A DNA stretch of 52,617 bases from Pseudomonas psychrophila HA-4 (GTDB lineage Bacteria > Pseudomonadota > Gammaproteobacteria > Pseudomonadales > Pseudomonadaceae): positions 1-52,617 of the forward strand of contig NZ_ALJC01000105.1 in NCBI RefSeq assembly GCF_000282975.1, written 5' to 3'. Position 1 is the first letter of the stretch. Every line of letters begins with the position of its first letter. The translations under genes were made by a program, and so were the position numbers. The notes below the pieces were generated by a model that worked only from the letters and a program-made list of their open reading frames with translations, was not told where the DNA came from and made no database searches. This document shows, piece by piece, positions 8,481 through 16,098 of this stretch.

Positions 8481-9161
8481 ATGATCAGTGCTCACGTGTT
8501 ATCGGCACCGATGTTGCTGATCGGCTCGCTGCTGTATGTGCCTGCGGTGCTGTGCGCTATCTGGCGGGCGCCATGGGTTGAGCTGTTTGCTGACACGCGC
8601 CGTCAGCATGTGCTGTTTGGCACCGTCTTCGCCTTGTTTTTACTGTGGCTGGTGCGTCGCGATTTTGAAGCTGGCGTGTCGTACCACGTTATTGGCCTGA
8701 CGGTTGTCACGTTACTGCTCGATTGGCCGCTGGCCATTGTTGGGGCGTTGCTGGCGCAGATTGGCGTGGTGCTGCTGGGGCGTCAGGACTTGTCAGCGAT
8801 GGGCGTCAATGGCGTGGTGCTGATTGTGCTACCCGTGGTGGTGACTAGATGCTGTGCACATATGGTCGAAAGGGTGCAGTCGCGTAATCCCTTTGTGTAC
8901 ATCTTTTGCTCAGGCTTCTTTGCCGCTGCCTTGGCAGCGTTGCTGTGCGTGCTCGCGGTGCTGGGCGTTTTGTGGGTGGATGATTTGTTTGTGATGCCCG
9001 CGTGGCTGGAAGACTTTATGGGTTACCTGTGGCTGATCATCTTTCCAGAAGCGTTTATCAACGGAATGCTGGTTACAGCGCTGGTCGTGTTTTGCCCTGA
9101 GTGGCTTGAGACCTTTAACCACACCCGGTATCTGGCAGCTCCGGGTAAGGATGACAGCTGA
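8481..9161 (+). CDS. CbiM/NikM-like energy-coupling-factor membrane protein
   Basis: A 226-residue very hydrophobic protein with six or seven predicted helices. The opening MISAHVLSAPMLLIGSLLYVP resembles CbiM-type proteins, whose N-terminal Met and His chelate Co or Ni. This suggests the substrate-binding part of an ECF-type cobalt, nickel or zinc importer. ATG at 8481 is preferred because GGAGG stands about 8 bases upstream and the metal-binding N-terminus must be exactly at the start; a longer frame from 8448 would mask it. No CbiN, CbiQ or CbiO partner lies nearby, so it is either a solitary type or works with proteins encoded elsewhere. The metal is not deducible. Confidence 0.75.
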   Translation: MISAHVLSAPMLLIGSLLYVPAVLCAIWRAPWVELFADTRRQHVLFGTVFALFLLWLVRRDFEAGVSYHVIGLTVVTLLLDWPLAIVGALLAQIGVVLLGRQDLSAMGVNGVVLIVLPVVVTRCCAHMVERVQSRNPFVYIFCSGFFAAALAALLCVLAVLGVLWVDDLFVMPAWLEDFMGYLWLIIFPEAFINGMLVTALVVFCPEWLETFNHTRYLAAPGKDDS

Positions 9162-9170
9162 AATAGATAC

Positions 9171-9209
9171 CCTCCTGTAGCCGCAGCCATCGGCAGCGGC
9201 TACAGGAGG
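9171..9209. terminator. Strong hairpin between convergent CbiM-like gene and yacG
   Basis: A 14-bp perfect stem, CCTCCTGTAGCCGC and its complement, closes on an 11-base loop that can pair a little further (GCC / GGC). It lies between two convergent stop codons and has no long T-run, so it is either a bidirectional terminator-like hairpin or a stand-alone short palindromic repeat of the Pseudomonas chromosome. Confidence 0.7.
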
Positions 9210-9215
9210 TTGTGG

Positions 9216-9419
9216 TTAATGCCGAGTTTCTGATAACTCGCCTGAGAACAAATCATCTTCAGCGTCCGGGCTGACCGGGATTTTGTGTTCTTCGCTGGCC
9301 CAGGCGCCTAGGTCAATCAACTTGCAACGGTCCGAGCAGAAAGGTCGGAATTCGTTGGCGCTTTTCCATTCCACTGCGTCGCCGCAGGTGGGGCAGTCTA
9401 CGATCATCGGTTTGGTCAT
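9216..9419 (-). CDS. yacG: DNA gyrase inhibitor YacG
   Basis: A 67-residue zinc-finger protein. The four zinc ligands are the cysteines of VDCPTCG and [14 protein letters not shown], the defining YacG arrangement; the tail is acidic. In E. coli, YacG binds the GyrB C-terminal region and blocks gyrase from DNA. The start codon overlaps the stop of coaE by 4 bases, so it is probably translated by coupling as the last gene of the pilC-pilD-coaE-yacG unit. Confidence 0.95.
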   Translation of the reverse strand: MTKPMIVDCPTCGDAVEWKSANEFRPFCSDRCKLIDLGAWASEEHKIPVSPDAEDDLFSGELSETRH

Positions 9420-10039
9420 GGTTGGCCTCCGCCTAACGTTAAATAAAAGTGATGCAGACGCTCAACTTCGGTTTTAAGCGTCTTTAAGTCGGTGTCGTTT
9501 ACCAGCACGTCATCCGCATGGCGCAAACGTTCTTCACGGCTGGCTTGGGCGTTGAGGATAGCCTGCACTTGCGCTTCACTGGTGTTGTCACGCACTAATG
9601 TGCGCTGAATTTGCAAGGCTTGAGGTGCGTCGATTACCAGCACGCGTTGTGTTGTCGCGTTTTGGCCGGACTCGATCAGCAGTGGCGATACCAAAATGGC
9701 GTAGGGCGATTGAGCTTGAGCCAGGTTGTGAGCGATCTCTTCACGAATCAGCGGGTGCAGCAACGCTTCAAGCCAGAGGCGCTGTTGCGGGTCCCTGAAG
9801 ATCAGGCTGCGCAACGCGCCACGATCAAGCTGCCCGTCGGCCTGGAGCACGCCATCGCCAAAGTGTTGTGCGATGCTGGCCAGCGCCGGGCGCCCCGGTT
9901 CTACCACCCAGCGCGCCGCATGATCCGCGTCGACCACGTGAACACCCAAGGCGGCAAAGTGCTCGGCAGCGGCACTTTTGCCGCTGCCGATACCGCCGGT
10001 CAGGCCGAGAATCCAGGGTTTAGAAGATGAGGTATTCAT
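9416..10039 (-). CDS. coaE: Dephospho-CoA kinase
   Basis: A 207-residue enzyme for the last step of coenzyme A synthesis, phosphorylating the 3'-hydroxyl of dephospho-CoA. The P-loop [17 protein letters not shown] is at residues 13-29, followed by the family's [13 protein letters not shown] block with the catalytic aspartate. Length is typical. It starts one base after the pilD stop and overlaps yacG by 4 bases, so these genes are co-transcribed, as usual in pseudomonads. An essential housekeeping gene. Confidence 0.97.
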   Translation of the reverse strand: MNTSSSKPWILGLTGGIGSGKSAAAEHFAALGVHVVDADHAARWVVEPGRPALASIAQHFGDGVLQADGQLDRGALRSLIFRDPQQRLWLEALLHPLIREEIAHNLAQAQSPYAILVSPLLIESGQNATTQRVLVIDAPQALQIQRTLVRDNTSEAQVQAILNAQASREERLRHADDVLVNDTDLKTLKTEVERLHHFYLTLGGGQP

Positions 10040-10040
10040 T

Positions 10041-10907
10041 TCAAACCGAAAGCTGCCAATAGAAGTCGGTTATTTGACCACCCCAGAGCAATGCAATCCA
10101 GCCAGCAATTGCCAGATAGGGTGCAAAGGGGATGGGCGTTGAGGTCTGCGCCCGGCGCAAGCCCAAGAGGCTCAGCCCCACAAGTGCGCCGAGCAGTGAT
10201 GAGAGTACGACGGTCAACGGCAAAATCGCGACGCCACCCCATGCCCCGAGCATGGCCAGCAGTTTGAAGTCGCCGTAGCCCATGCCGTCCTTGCCCGTGA
10301 ACAGTTTGAACAGCCAGAAAATGCACCACAGGCAGGCATAGCCCAGCGCTGCGCCCCATACGGCTTGCGGCAGGCTGGTGAACGTATCGGCACTGTTAAG
10401 CAGCAGCCCCAACCAGAGCAACGGCAGCACCAACACATCGGGCACGATCTGATGTTTGAGGTCGATCAGGCAAATGCCGAGCAACCCCCAAGTCAGTACC
10501 AGCATCCAGCCCGACTGCGCGCTAAAGCCAAAATGCCACGCAATAAACGCCGACAGCAACCCGCACGTCAGTTCGGTGGCGGGGTAATTCGCACCGATAG
10601 CGGTTTTGCAGTGCGAGCATTTGCCGTGCAGCAGCAGATAGCTCAGTAACGGAATGTTTTCCCAGGGCCGCAATGCGTGCAGACAATGCGGGCAATGGGA
10701 GCGCGGCAGCATCAAGTTATACACAGGGCTCTTGGCCAGCGGGGGCAGCTCAAGCAGTTCGCGGGCCTGAGCCTGCCAATCCAGTTCGAGCATCCTGGGC
10801 AGGCGCCACGCCAGCACATTGATAAAGCTGCCCACCAACAGGCCAAGCACCAGGGTGCAGGCGATAAAGGTTTCGGGCTGAAGGGTAAAAAAATCAATCA
10901 TGCTCAA
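10041..10907 (-). CDS. pilD: Prepilin peptidase / N-methyltransferase
   Basis: A 288-residue polytopic inner-membrane aspartyl protease that removes leader peptides from type IV prepilins and type II secretion pseudopilins and methylates the new N-terminal Phe. After the first helix there is a zinc-binding cytoplasmic loop with two C-x-x-C pairs (CPHC and CSHC). The catalytic aspartates are in [11 protein letters not shown] and [12 protein letters not shown]. Its first codon overlaps the end of pilC by 4 bases. Because PilD also serves type II secretion it would be kept even if pili are lost, relevant to the missing pilB. Confidence 0.97.
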   Translation of the reverse strand: MSMIDFFTLQPETFIACTLVLGLLVGSFINVLAWRLPRMLELDWQAQARELLELPPLAKSPVYNLMLPRSHCPHCLHALRPWENIPLLSYLLLHGKCSHCKTAIGANYPATELTCGLLSAFIAWHFGFSAQSGWMLVLTWGLLGICLIDLKHQIVPDVLVLPLLWLGLLLNSADTFTSLPQAVWGAALGYACLWCIFWLFKLFTGKDGMGYGDFKLLAMLGAWGGVAILPLTVVLSSLLGALVGLSLLGLRRAQTSTPIPFAPYLAIAGWIALLWGGQITDFYWQLSV

Positions 10908-12121
10908 ATAACTTGCCCCAGTTTGAATATCGGCAAATACATCGCAACCACCAGTCCACCCACCATGACCCCCAATACCGCCATGATTGCCGGCTCCATT
11001 AACGTTGTCAGGTTGTCGACCAGGCTGTCGACCTCGTTCTCATAATAGGTGGCAACGTGATTCAGCATGTCGTCCAATGTGCCGGATTCTTCGCCAATTG
11101 CTGTCATCTGAATCGCCATGCCCGGAAACACCTCGGCGGCGCTCATTGCGACATGGATCTGGCTACCCGTTGCCACGTGTTGCCTAAGCCGTTGCACTGC
11201 CTCTTTGTACACGTTATTGCCCGTAGCACCGGCCACGGCATTTAAAGCGTCGAGTAACGGAACTCCGGCGGCAATCGTCGTTGATAACGTGCGGGCAAAA
11301 CGGGCAATGGCAGACAAGTGCAGCAGAAGGCCGATCAACGGCAGTTTTAACAGCCAGCGATCAACGCGGTGACGCAAGGGTTGAGAGTGTTTATAGCGAT
11401 GTCGAACGCCGATAAACATCAGGCAGACACCGCTGAACAACCACAATCCGTATTGCGTCAGCCACTCGGACAAGGCAATCACACCCAAGGTGAACGCCGG
11501 TAGTTGGGCGTCAAATGAGCTGAAAATGCCTTGGAATTGCGGCACCACTTCAATCAGCAAAATGGTGCTTACCAGTAAGGCCACCAGCAATACGGCGAGG
11601 GGGTAGGTCATGGCCTTTTTGATTTTCTTTTTCAGCGCTTCGGTTTTTTCTGTGTAGGTCGCCACGCGTTGTAGCAACACATCCAGGGCACCGGCCTGTT
11701 CGCCCGCTTCGATGAGGTTGCAAAACAACGCGTCAAAGTGAGCCGGTTTTTTACGCAGTGCCGACGCCAGGTTGGTGCCCGCACTGATGTCTTGTTTAAG
11801 CTCGGTCACCAAGTGGCGCATCGCGGGATGCTCGAAGCCATTGGCTATGACCTCAAGGGCCTGTAGCAATGGGATTCCGGCTTTGATCAGGGTGGCCAAC
11901 TGGCGAGTAAACAATGAGATTTCTAGCGCTTTGACCGGTTTCCCCAGACGTGGCTCGCGGCCACTATGGCGCTGGATTTTACCTGCGGTAATACCTTGGC
12001 GACGCAGTTGAACCCGGATCATCGCGTGACTGTCTGCGGTGAGTTCGCCCCTGACATGAGCGCCGTCGAAGTCAGTGCCTTCCCAGCGATAAACACTGGT
12101 TTTAACGGTCCGTGTTGCCAT
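10904..12121 (-). CDS. pilC: Type IV pilus inner-membrane platform protein PilC
   Basis: A 405-residue protein with two T2SSF domains (about residues 70-195 and 273-396), each holding one of the paired cytoplasmic repeats (FTRQLATLIKAGIPLLQAL and FARTLSTTIAAGVPLLDAL), and three membrane helices. It anchors the pilus motor to the assembly platform. I chose ATG at 12121, with AAGGA about 7 bases upstream; the open frame continues 23 codons further without family similarity. The gene that normally precedes it, the assembly ATPase pilB, is absent: only 222 bases separate this start from the divergent pilA. Confidence 0.95.
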   Translation of the reverse strand: MATRTVKTSVYRWEGTDFDGAHVRGELTADSHAMIRVQLRRQGITAGKIQRHSGREPRLGKPVKALEISLFTRQLATLIKAGIPLLQALEVIANGFEHPAMRHLVTELKQDISAGTNLASALRKKPAHFDALFCNLIEAGEQAGALDVLLQRVATYTEKTEALKKKIKKAMTYPLAVLLVALLVSTILLIEVVPQFQGIFSSFDAQLPAFTLGVIALSEWLTQYGLWLFSGVCLMFIGVRHRYKHSQPLRHRVDRWLLKLPLIGLLLHLSAIARFARTLSTTIAAGVPLLDALNAVAGATGNNVYKEAVQRLRQHVATGSQIHVAMSAAEVFPGMAIQMTAIGEESGTLDDMLNHVATYYENEVDSLVDNLTTLMEPAIMAVLGVMVGGLVVAMYLPIFKLGQVI

Positions 12122-12343
12122 GCTGTTGTCCTTGAAGAGCTGAGTGCTCTGTTGCGCGGTTGGCCCCAAAGCGTAGATGCCATCACCCATGGGCAGCTCA
12201 CTGGAAGGTGTCCAAAGGTGTCCGCTGCGCAGTTGTGGAGCATCCGCCCGCTAACCTTGATAGCCTGTGCGCACTTTTTTGGCCGCTCAGCATGGTTTTG
12301 GCGTCTGGCCGCTGGGCCACGTCCCACTTTTTGGAGGCTTCAC

Positions 12344-12748
12344 GTGAAACAACAACACGGCTTCACCCTGATCGAAATGATGATCGTGGTTGCGATCATT
12401 GGCTTGATCGCCTCGTTCGCATTCCCGGCGTATCACGAGCACACCATGAAGGTCCGTTTTGCCGAACTGAACACCCTCAGCAGCCCCTACAAAACGGCGG
12501 TCGCCCTGTGCTACAGCGAGAACAATGATTTGAGCGTCTGCGATGCAGGTACACATGGCATTCCGGCCCCGGCCGAGCCAACCGACAACCTGGCGGGCAT
12601 GACGGTGATCGATGGCGTGATTACCATGACGGGTACTGAGGCGGCGGGTGGCTGGACCAGCGTCATGGCCCCGGCGCTAAGCGGCTCGGGCAGCACCTTG
12701 GTGTGGACACAAACCGGTACCTGCCTGGAAAGCGGGTCATGTAAGTAA
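12344..12748 (+). CDS. pilA: Type IVa major pilin (PilA-like), GTG start
   Basis: A 134-residue prepilin. The leader VKQQHG is cleaved by PilD after Gly6, giving a mature protein beginning FTLIEMMIVVAIIGLIASFA, with the essential Glu5 and the hydrophobic helix that packs in the fibre. The globular domain ends CLESGSCK, a probable disulfide-bonded D-loop, and has a second cysteine pair (LCYS, SVCD). The start is GTG at 12344, 6 bases after TGGAGG; longer versions of the frame put a large extension before the leader and are wrong. It is divergent from pilC. Without pilB at the locus, it is unclear whether this pilin is polymerised. Confidence 0.94.
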   Translation: MKQQHGFTLIEMMIVVAIIGLIASFAFPAYHEHTMKVRFAELNTLSSPYKTAVALCYSENNDLSVCDAGTHGIPAPAEPTDNLAGMTVIDGVITMTGTEAAGGWTSVMAPALSGSGSTLVWTQTGTCLESGSCK

Positions 12749-12820
12749 CCGTATTGACGGCGACAGGTTTTTGGTCCTGACATTGACGTCCGAAAATGGC
12801 GAGAACTGGCAAAAGTGCGG

Positions 12821-12829
12821 TGCTATTCT
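12821..12829 (+). promoter_or_regulatory. Extended -10 promoter candidate for ada-alkA fusion gene
   Basis: TGC-TATTCT is an extended -10 element whose expected start site, about 7 bases on, falls on or next to the A of the ATG at 12836. No Shine-Dalgarno sequence precedes that ATG and no good -35 is present at normal spacing. Together this suggests a leaderless or nearly leaderless transcript, possibly activator-dependent as Ada-regulated promoters are. Confidence 0.45.
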
Positions 12830-12835
12830 CGGCCC

Positions 12836-14332
12836 ATGAGCACACATGACAGCCTTTTCTCGCCCAGCACCGCCGCCTGCGAAATTGCCCGTTTAAGCCG
12901 CGATGCGCGGTTTGACGGGGTGTTTTTTACAGCCGTTCTCAGCACCCGAATCTACTGCCGGCCTGTCTGTCCGGCACGCCCGCCCAAAGCCGAGAACGTT
13001 GTGTATTACCCCAGCGCTGCTGCCGCTCAAGCCCAAGGCTTTCGCCCATGCTTGCGTTGTCGGCCTGAACTGGCGCCAGGCAATCAGTTGTGGCTACACG
13101 GCGAGCATTTGGTGTCGCGTGCGCTCAAGCTTATCAATGAAGGTTATCTGGCTGATCACTCGCTTGAGGCACTGGCCGAGCGCCTACATATCGGTGCCCG
13201 GCAGTTGCGTCGCCTGTTCGTCCAGCACCTGGGCGCGCCGCCGATGGCCGTGCATGCGACGCAGCGCTTACTGTTTGCCAAGCAATTGCTGACCGAAACA
13301 GACCTGTCGATCACCGAAGTTGCAATGGCTTCAGGCTTTCGCAGCTTGCGGCGTTTCAATTCGGCGTTTGCCGAGGCCAATCATGCTGAGCCTAGGGCTT
13401 TCAGGCGCAGCCCCAAAGCGCGTGCGAACCCTGCACTGGTGCTGCGTTTAGGCTATCGGCCGCCGTATGACTTCAAGGCGTTGCTGAGTTTTTTACAGAC
13501 TCGGGCCTTGCCCGGCATCGAACAGGTTGACGCTCATAGCTACCAACGGGTGTTTGGCGATCCGCTGGCACCCGGCTGGCTGCGGGTGAGCGAGTGGCCG
13601 GGCGAGCAGCACGCGCTGCAACTTGAATTGTTAAATGTGCCGCCGAGCCAAATGCTCAGCGTGGTCACACGGATTCGGCGGATGTTTGATCTGGATGCCG
13701 ACCCGCTGGCTATTGCTCAAACCTTAGGTGTCAGCCCGTTGCTGGCGCCGGTTATCGAACGCTACCCGGGCCTGCGTCTACCGGGTGGCTGGGACGGCTT
13801 CGAAGTGGCTGTCCGTGCGGTGCTGGGTCAGCAAGTCAGCGTCGCGGCGGCGCGCACCCTAGCCAGTCGCATCGTGCAGCGCCATGGCATTGCGATTGAG
13901 CCGGTTGCAGGACCGGACTTGAATCGATTATTCCCCGGTCCTGAGCAATTAGTAGACGCGGACATGGGGCAAATGGGCATTACTCAAGCCCGGATCGACA
14001 CCCTTCACGGCATTGCCCGAGCTTTGCTCGACGGGCGTGTGGATTTTGCCCTAGAGCAACCGCTGCAAACGTTTATCAACCGTTGGGTGCTGTTGCCGGG
14101 AATCGGTGACTGGACCGCGCATTACATTGCTATGCGCGTACTCAAACACCCCGATGCTTTCCCGGCAGCAGACTTGATTCTGCGCCGCGAAGCCAACCCC
14201 TTAGGTACGCCATTGACCACCAAGGCCCTGCAAACACTGGCCGAGAGCTGGCGCCCGTGGCGAGCTTATTCCGTGATGTATTTATGGCGTGCAGCCAATG
14301 ACTCGGCGGCTGCACGCAAGGAGTCGACATGA
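12836..14332 (+). CDS. Ada-AraC-AlkA fusion: alkylation-responsive regulator / 3-methyladenine DNA glycosylase
   Basis: A 498-residue three-part DNA-repair protein. Residues 1-80 are an Ada-type metal-binding domain with Cys41, Cys45, Cys72 and Cys75 (RIYCRPVCPARPP, RPCLRCRPE); in Ada the first of these accepts methyl groups from phosphotriesters. Residues 90-190 are an AraC-type double helix-turn-helix. Residues 200-498 are an AlkA-like N-terminal domain and HhH-GPD glycosylase (VLGQQVSVAAART, LPGIGDWTAHYIAMR, with the catalytic Asp region FPAADLILRR). It likely excises alkylated bases and switches on its own operon when methylated. ogt follows with a 4-base overlap. I placed the start at 12836; the frame upstream has no family similarity. 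Confidence 0.92.
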   Translation: MSTHDSLFSPSTAACEIARLSRDARFDGVFFTAVLSTRIYCRPVCPARPPKAENVVYYPSAAAAQAQGFRPCLRCRPELAPGNQLWLHGEHLVSRALKLINEGYLADHSLEALAERLHIGARQLRRLFVQHLGAPPMAVHATQRLLFAKQLLTETDLSITEVAMASGFRSLRRFNSAFAEANHAEPRAFRRSPKARANPALVLRLGYRPPYDFKALLSFLQTRALPGIEQVDAHSYQRVFGDPLAPGWLRVSEWPGEQHALQLELLNVPPSQMLSVVTRIRRMFDLDADPLAIAQTLGVSPLLAPVIERYPGLRLPGGWDGFEVAVRAVLGQQVSVAAARTLASRIVQRHGIAIEPVAGPDLNRLFPGPEQLVDADMGQMGITQARIDTLHGIARALLDGRVDFALEQPLQTFINRWVLLPGIGDWTAHYIAMRVLKHPDAFPAADLILRREANPLGTPLTTKALQTLAESWRPWRAYSVMYLWRAANDSAAARKEST

Positions 14333-14832
14333 CGCAAATCTACTATGACCAAATGCCATCACCGATTGGCCCGCTATTTTTAGTCGCTGATGACGAAGGC
14401 TTGCGCGAAATACGTTTCGAGCTGGAGCGCCGTGCACATACGCCGCTCGAAGGCTGGGAGCATTCGCCGCAAAAGCTGGCGCCTGTACGCCGTCAGTTAG
14501 ACGAGTATTTCGCGGGCAAACGCCAGACGTTTGAGCTGCCACTCAAGCCACTGGGCACCGAGTTTCAGCAAGCGGTCTGGCAGGCCTTGACCACCATTCC
14601 CTATGCGCTGACCACCAGCTATGGCCAGCTTTCGCAACAAATCGATCGTCCCAAAGCCTCGCGTGCGGTAGGCGCTGCGAATGGCCGCAACCCCATCCCG
14701 ATTATCATCCCGTGCCATCGGGTCATTGGCAGCAATGGCACCCTGACCGGTTTTGCAGGTGGCTTGGCGGCCAAGCAATGGCTGTTGGAGATGGAAGCAG
14801 CGACAAGCTTCACGTTACAAGCCTTACGTTAA
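14329..14832 (+). CDS. ogt: Methylated-DNA--protein-cysteine methyltransferase
   Basis: A 167-residue suicide enzyme that removes O6-alkyl groups from guanine. The active-site motif IIPCHRVI contains Cys129, followed by the conserved GxLTGFAGGLAAKQWLL helix. The helix-turn-helix region (YGQLSQQI, RAVGAANGRNP) carries the arginine finger. AAGGAG precedes the ATG by about 6 bases and the start overlaps the ada-alkA stop (ATGA), so the two repair genes are one operon. The domain corresponds to the C-terminal half of E. coli Ada, which is missing from the preceding fusion protein, so together they replace Ada plus AlkA. Confidence 0.95.
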   Translation: MTQIYYDQMPSPIGPLFLVADDEGLREIRFELERRAHTPLEGWEHSPQKLAPVRRQLDEYFAGKRQTFELPLKPLGTEFQQAVWQALTTIPYALTTSYGQLSQQIDRPKASRAVGAANGRNPIPIIIPCHRVIGSNGTLTGFAGGLAAKQWLLEMEAATSFTLQALR

Positions 14833-14857
14833 AAGCTGTCAATGCAGTCAGCCTTTT

Positions 14858-14888
14858 GCTTGCAGCTTGCAGCTTGCAGCTTGCAGCT
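14858..14888. repeat. 7-bp tandem repeat (gcttgca, 4.4 copies)
   Basis: Four perfect copies of gcttgca plus three bases lie in the 66-base gap between the convergent ogt and nadC stops. A short microsatellite like this can change length by slippage. It is non-coding and ends 10 bases before the nadC stop codon. Confidence 0.95.
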
Positions 14889-14898
14889 CTAGCGCCAG

Positions 14899-15747
14899 CT
14901 AGATGCTCAAACGCATCGACAAATCCACTGCTTTGACATCTTTGGTCATGGCTCCAATCGAGATGTAGTCCACACCGGTTTCGGCAATCGGACGCAAGGT
15001 GGATTCGTTGATCCCGCCGCTGGCTTCCAGCTTGGCTTTCCCTGCGTTGAGGCGAACCGCTTCGCGCATGTCGTCCATGCTCAACTCGTCGAGCATGATG
15101 ATGTCGGCGCCCGCATCCAGCGCTTCTTTCAGTTCACTCAGGCTTTCGACTTCGATCTCCACCGGCTTGCCGGGGGCGATCTTGTGCGCGGCGCTGATGG
15201 CCTGAGCGATGCCGCCGCAGGCCGCGATGTGGTTTTCCTTGATCAAAAACGCGTCGTACAAACCAATGCGGTGGTTATGGCAACCGCCACAGGTCACGGC
15301 ATATTTTTGCGCCAAACGCAGGCCCGGCAAAGTTTTGCGGGTATCGAGCAACTTGACTTGGGTGTCTGCGACTTTGTCGGCCAGCGATTGTGCGTGCGTC
15401 GCAACGCCAGACAACATTTGTAAGAAGTTCAGGGCGCTGCGTTCACCGCTGAGCAGTGAGCGGGCCGGGCCTTCAAGGTGAAACAGAATCTGGTTGGGGG
15501 TCACGCGCTCGCCATCGACGACTTGCCAGTGCACGGCAACCCGAGGGTCTAGCTGGCGAAATACCGTATCGACCCATGCTGTGCCGCTGATAACGGCAGC
15601 CTCGCGAGTGATGATTGTGGCTTTGGCCAGACGTTCGGCCGGAATCAGTCGTGCAGTGATATCGCCGCTGCCAATGTCTTCGGCTAACGCACGGCGCACG
15701 TTGGCTTCGATTTCGGCAGTGAGGTCGGCCAGATGTAAATTCGGCAT
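14899..15747 (-). CDS. nadC: Quinolinate phosphoribosyltransferase (nicotinate-nucleotide pyrophosphorylase)
   Basis: A 282-residue enzyme of de novo NAD synthesis, joining quinolinate and PRPP to give nicotinate mononucleotide with loss of CO2. Family signatures include [30 protein letters not shown] and [20 protein letters not shown], and the C-terminal phosphate-binding EASGGIN and [13 protein letters not shown] at 15747 follows GGAGC at good spacing; an upstream in-frame ATG six codons earlier is less likely. It is divergent from the DUF1631 gene, as in P. aeruginosa. Confidence 0.97.
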   Translation of the reverse strand: MPNLHLADLTAEIEANVRRALAEDIGSGDITARLIPAERLAKATIITREAAVISGTAWVDTVFRQLDPRVAVHWQVVDGERVTPNQILFHLEGPARSLLSGERSALNFLQMLSGVATHAQSLADKVADTQVKLLDTRKTLPGLRLAQKYAVTCGGCHNHRIGLYDAFLIKENHIAACGGIAQAISAAHKIAPGKPVEIEVESLSELKEALDAGADIIMLDELSMDDMREAVRLNAGKAKLEASGGINESTLRPIAETGVDYISIGAMTKDVKAVDLSMRLSI

Positions 15748-16098
15748 AACGCGCTCCACAAACAAAGTGCAGCGATTATATGTCTATGCCGCGGCTGAAC
15801 CCAAGGTGCGCAGTGCTGTGCCGGAAAATGCCCCAACTGTGCGGCTATTGGCACTTTCACTATTAAATTGTTCACTCATTCAATGAAAAGGAGAGTGCGA
15901 CTGGGACAAGCGGCAACTTTTAAAAGATAATCCGCCTTATATTTGGCGTCATACCTTTGACGCCTTGGTGATGTTCTGATTTCTAACACGCTGGCGAGTC
16001 TGCATCACACTGGCCAGTTGCCGTGTGTGCACTCGATATGACTGCCTGATCACGCGATGCTCAGTTGCCAGCGAAGAAAACCATTACTGGAGGCTAGG
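15748..16098. other. Intergenic region between nadC and the DUF1631 gene
   Basis: 351 bases without a credible gene. It must carry divergent promoters. I see an AT-rich stretch around 15850-15890 and a small hairpin GGCGTC (15945-15950) / GACGCC (15959-15964). Near 15997-16018 ctggc and gccag are inverted. No known riboswitch or sRNA was recognised. GGAGG just before 16099 is the ribosome-binding site of the next gene. Confidence 0.6.

Noticed and set aside
12122..12343. Possible pilB remnant before pilC
   Set aside because: I read all frames of this gap for PilB C-terminal similarity and found none; the few open codons ahead of pilC do not resemble an ATPase.
12241..12343. Sigma-54 (-24/-12) promoter for pilA
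   Set aside because: Several TGGC words are present, but none has GC at the correct 10-base spacing from GG, so I do not call one.
14858..14888. Short CRISPR-like or regulatory repeat array
   Set aside because: Units are 7 bases with no spacers; it is a plain tandem repeat.
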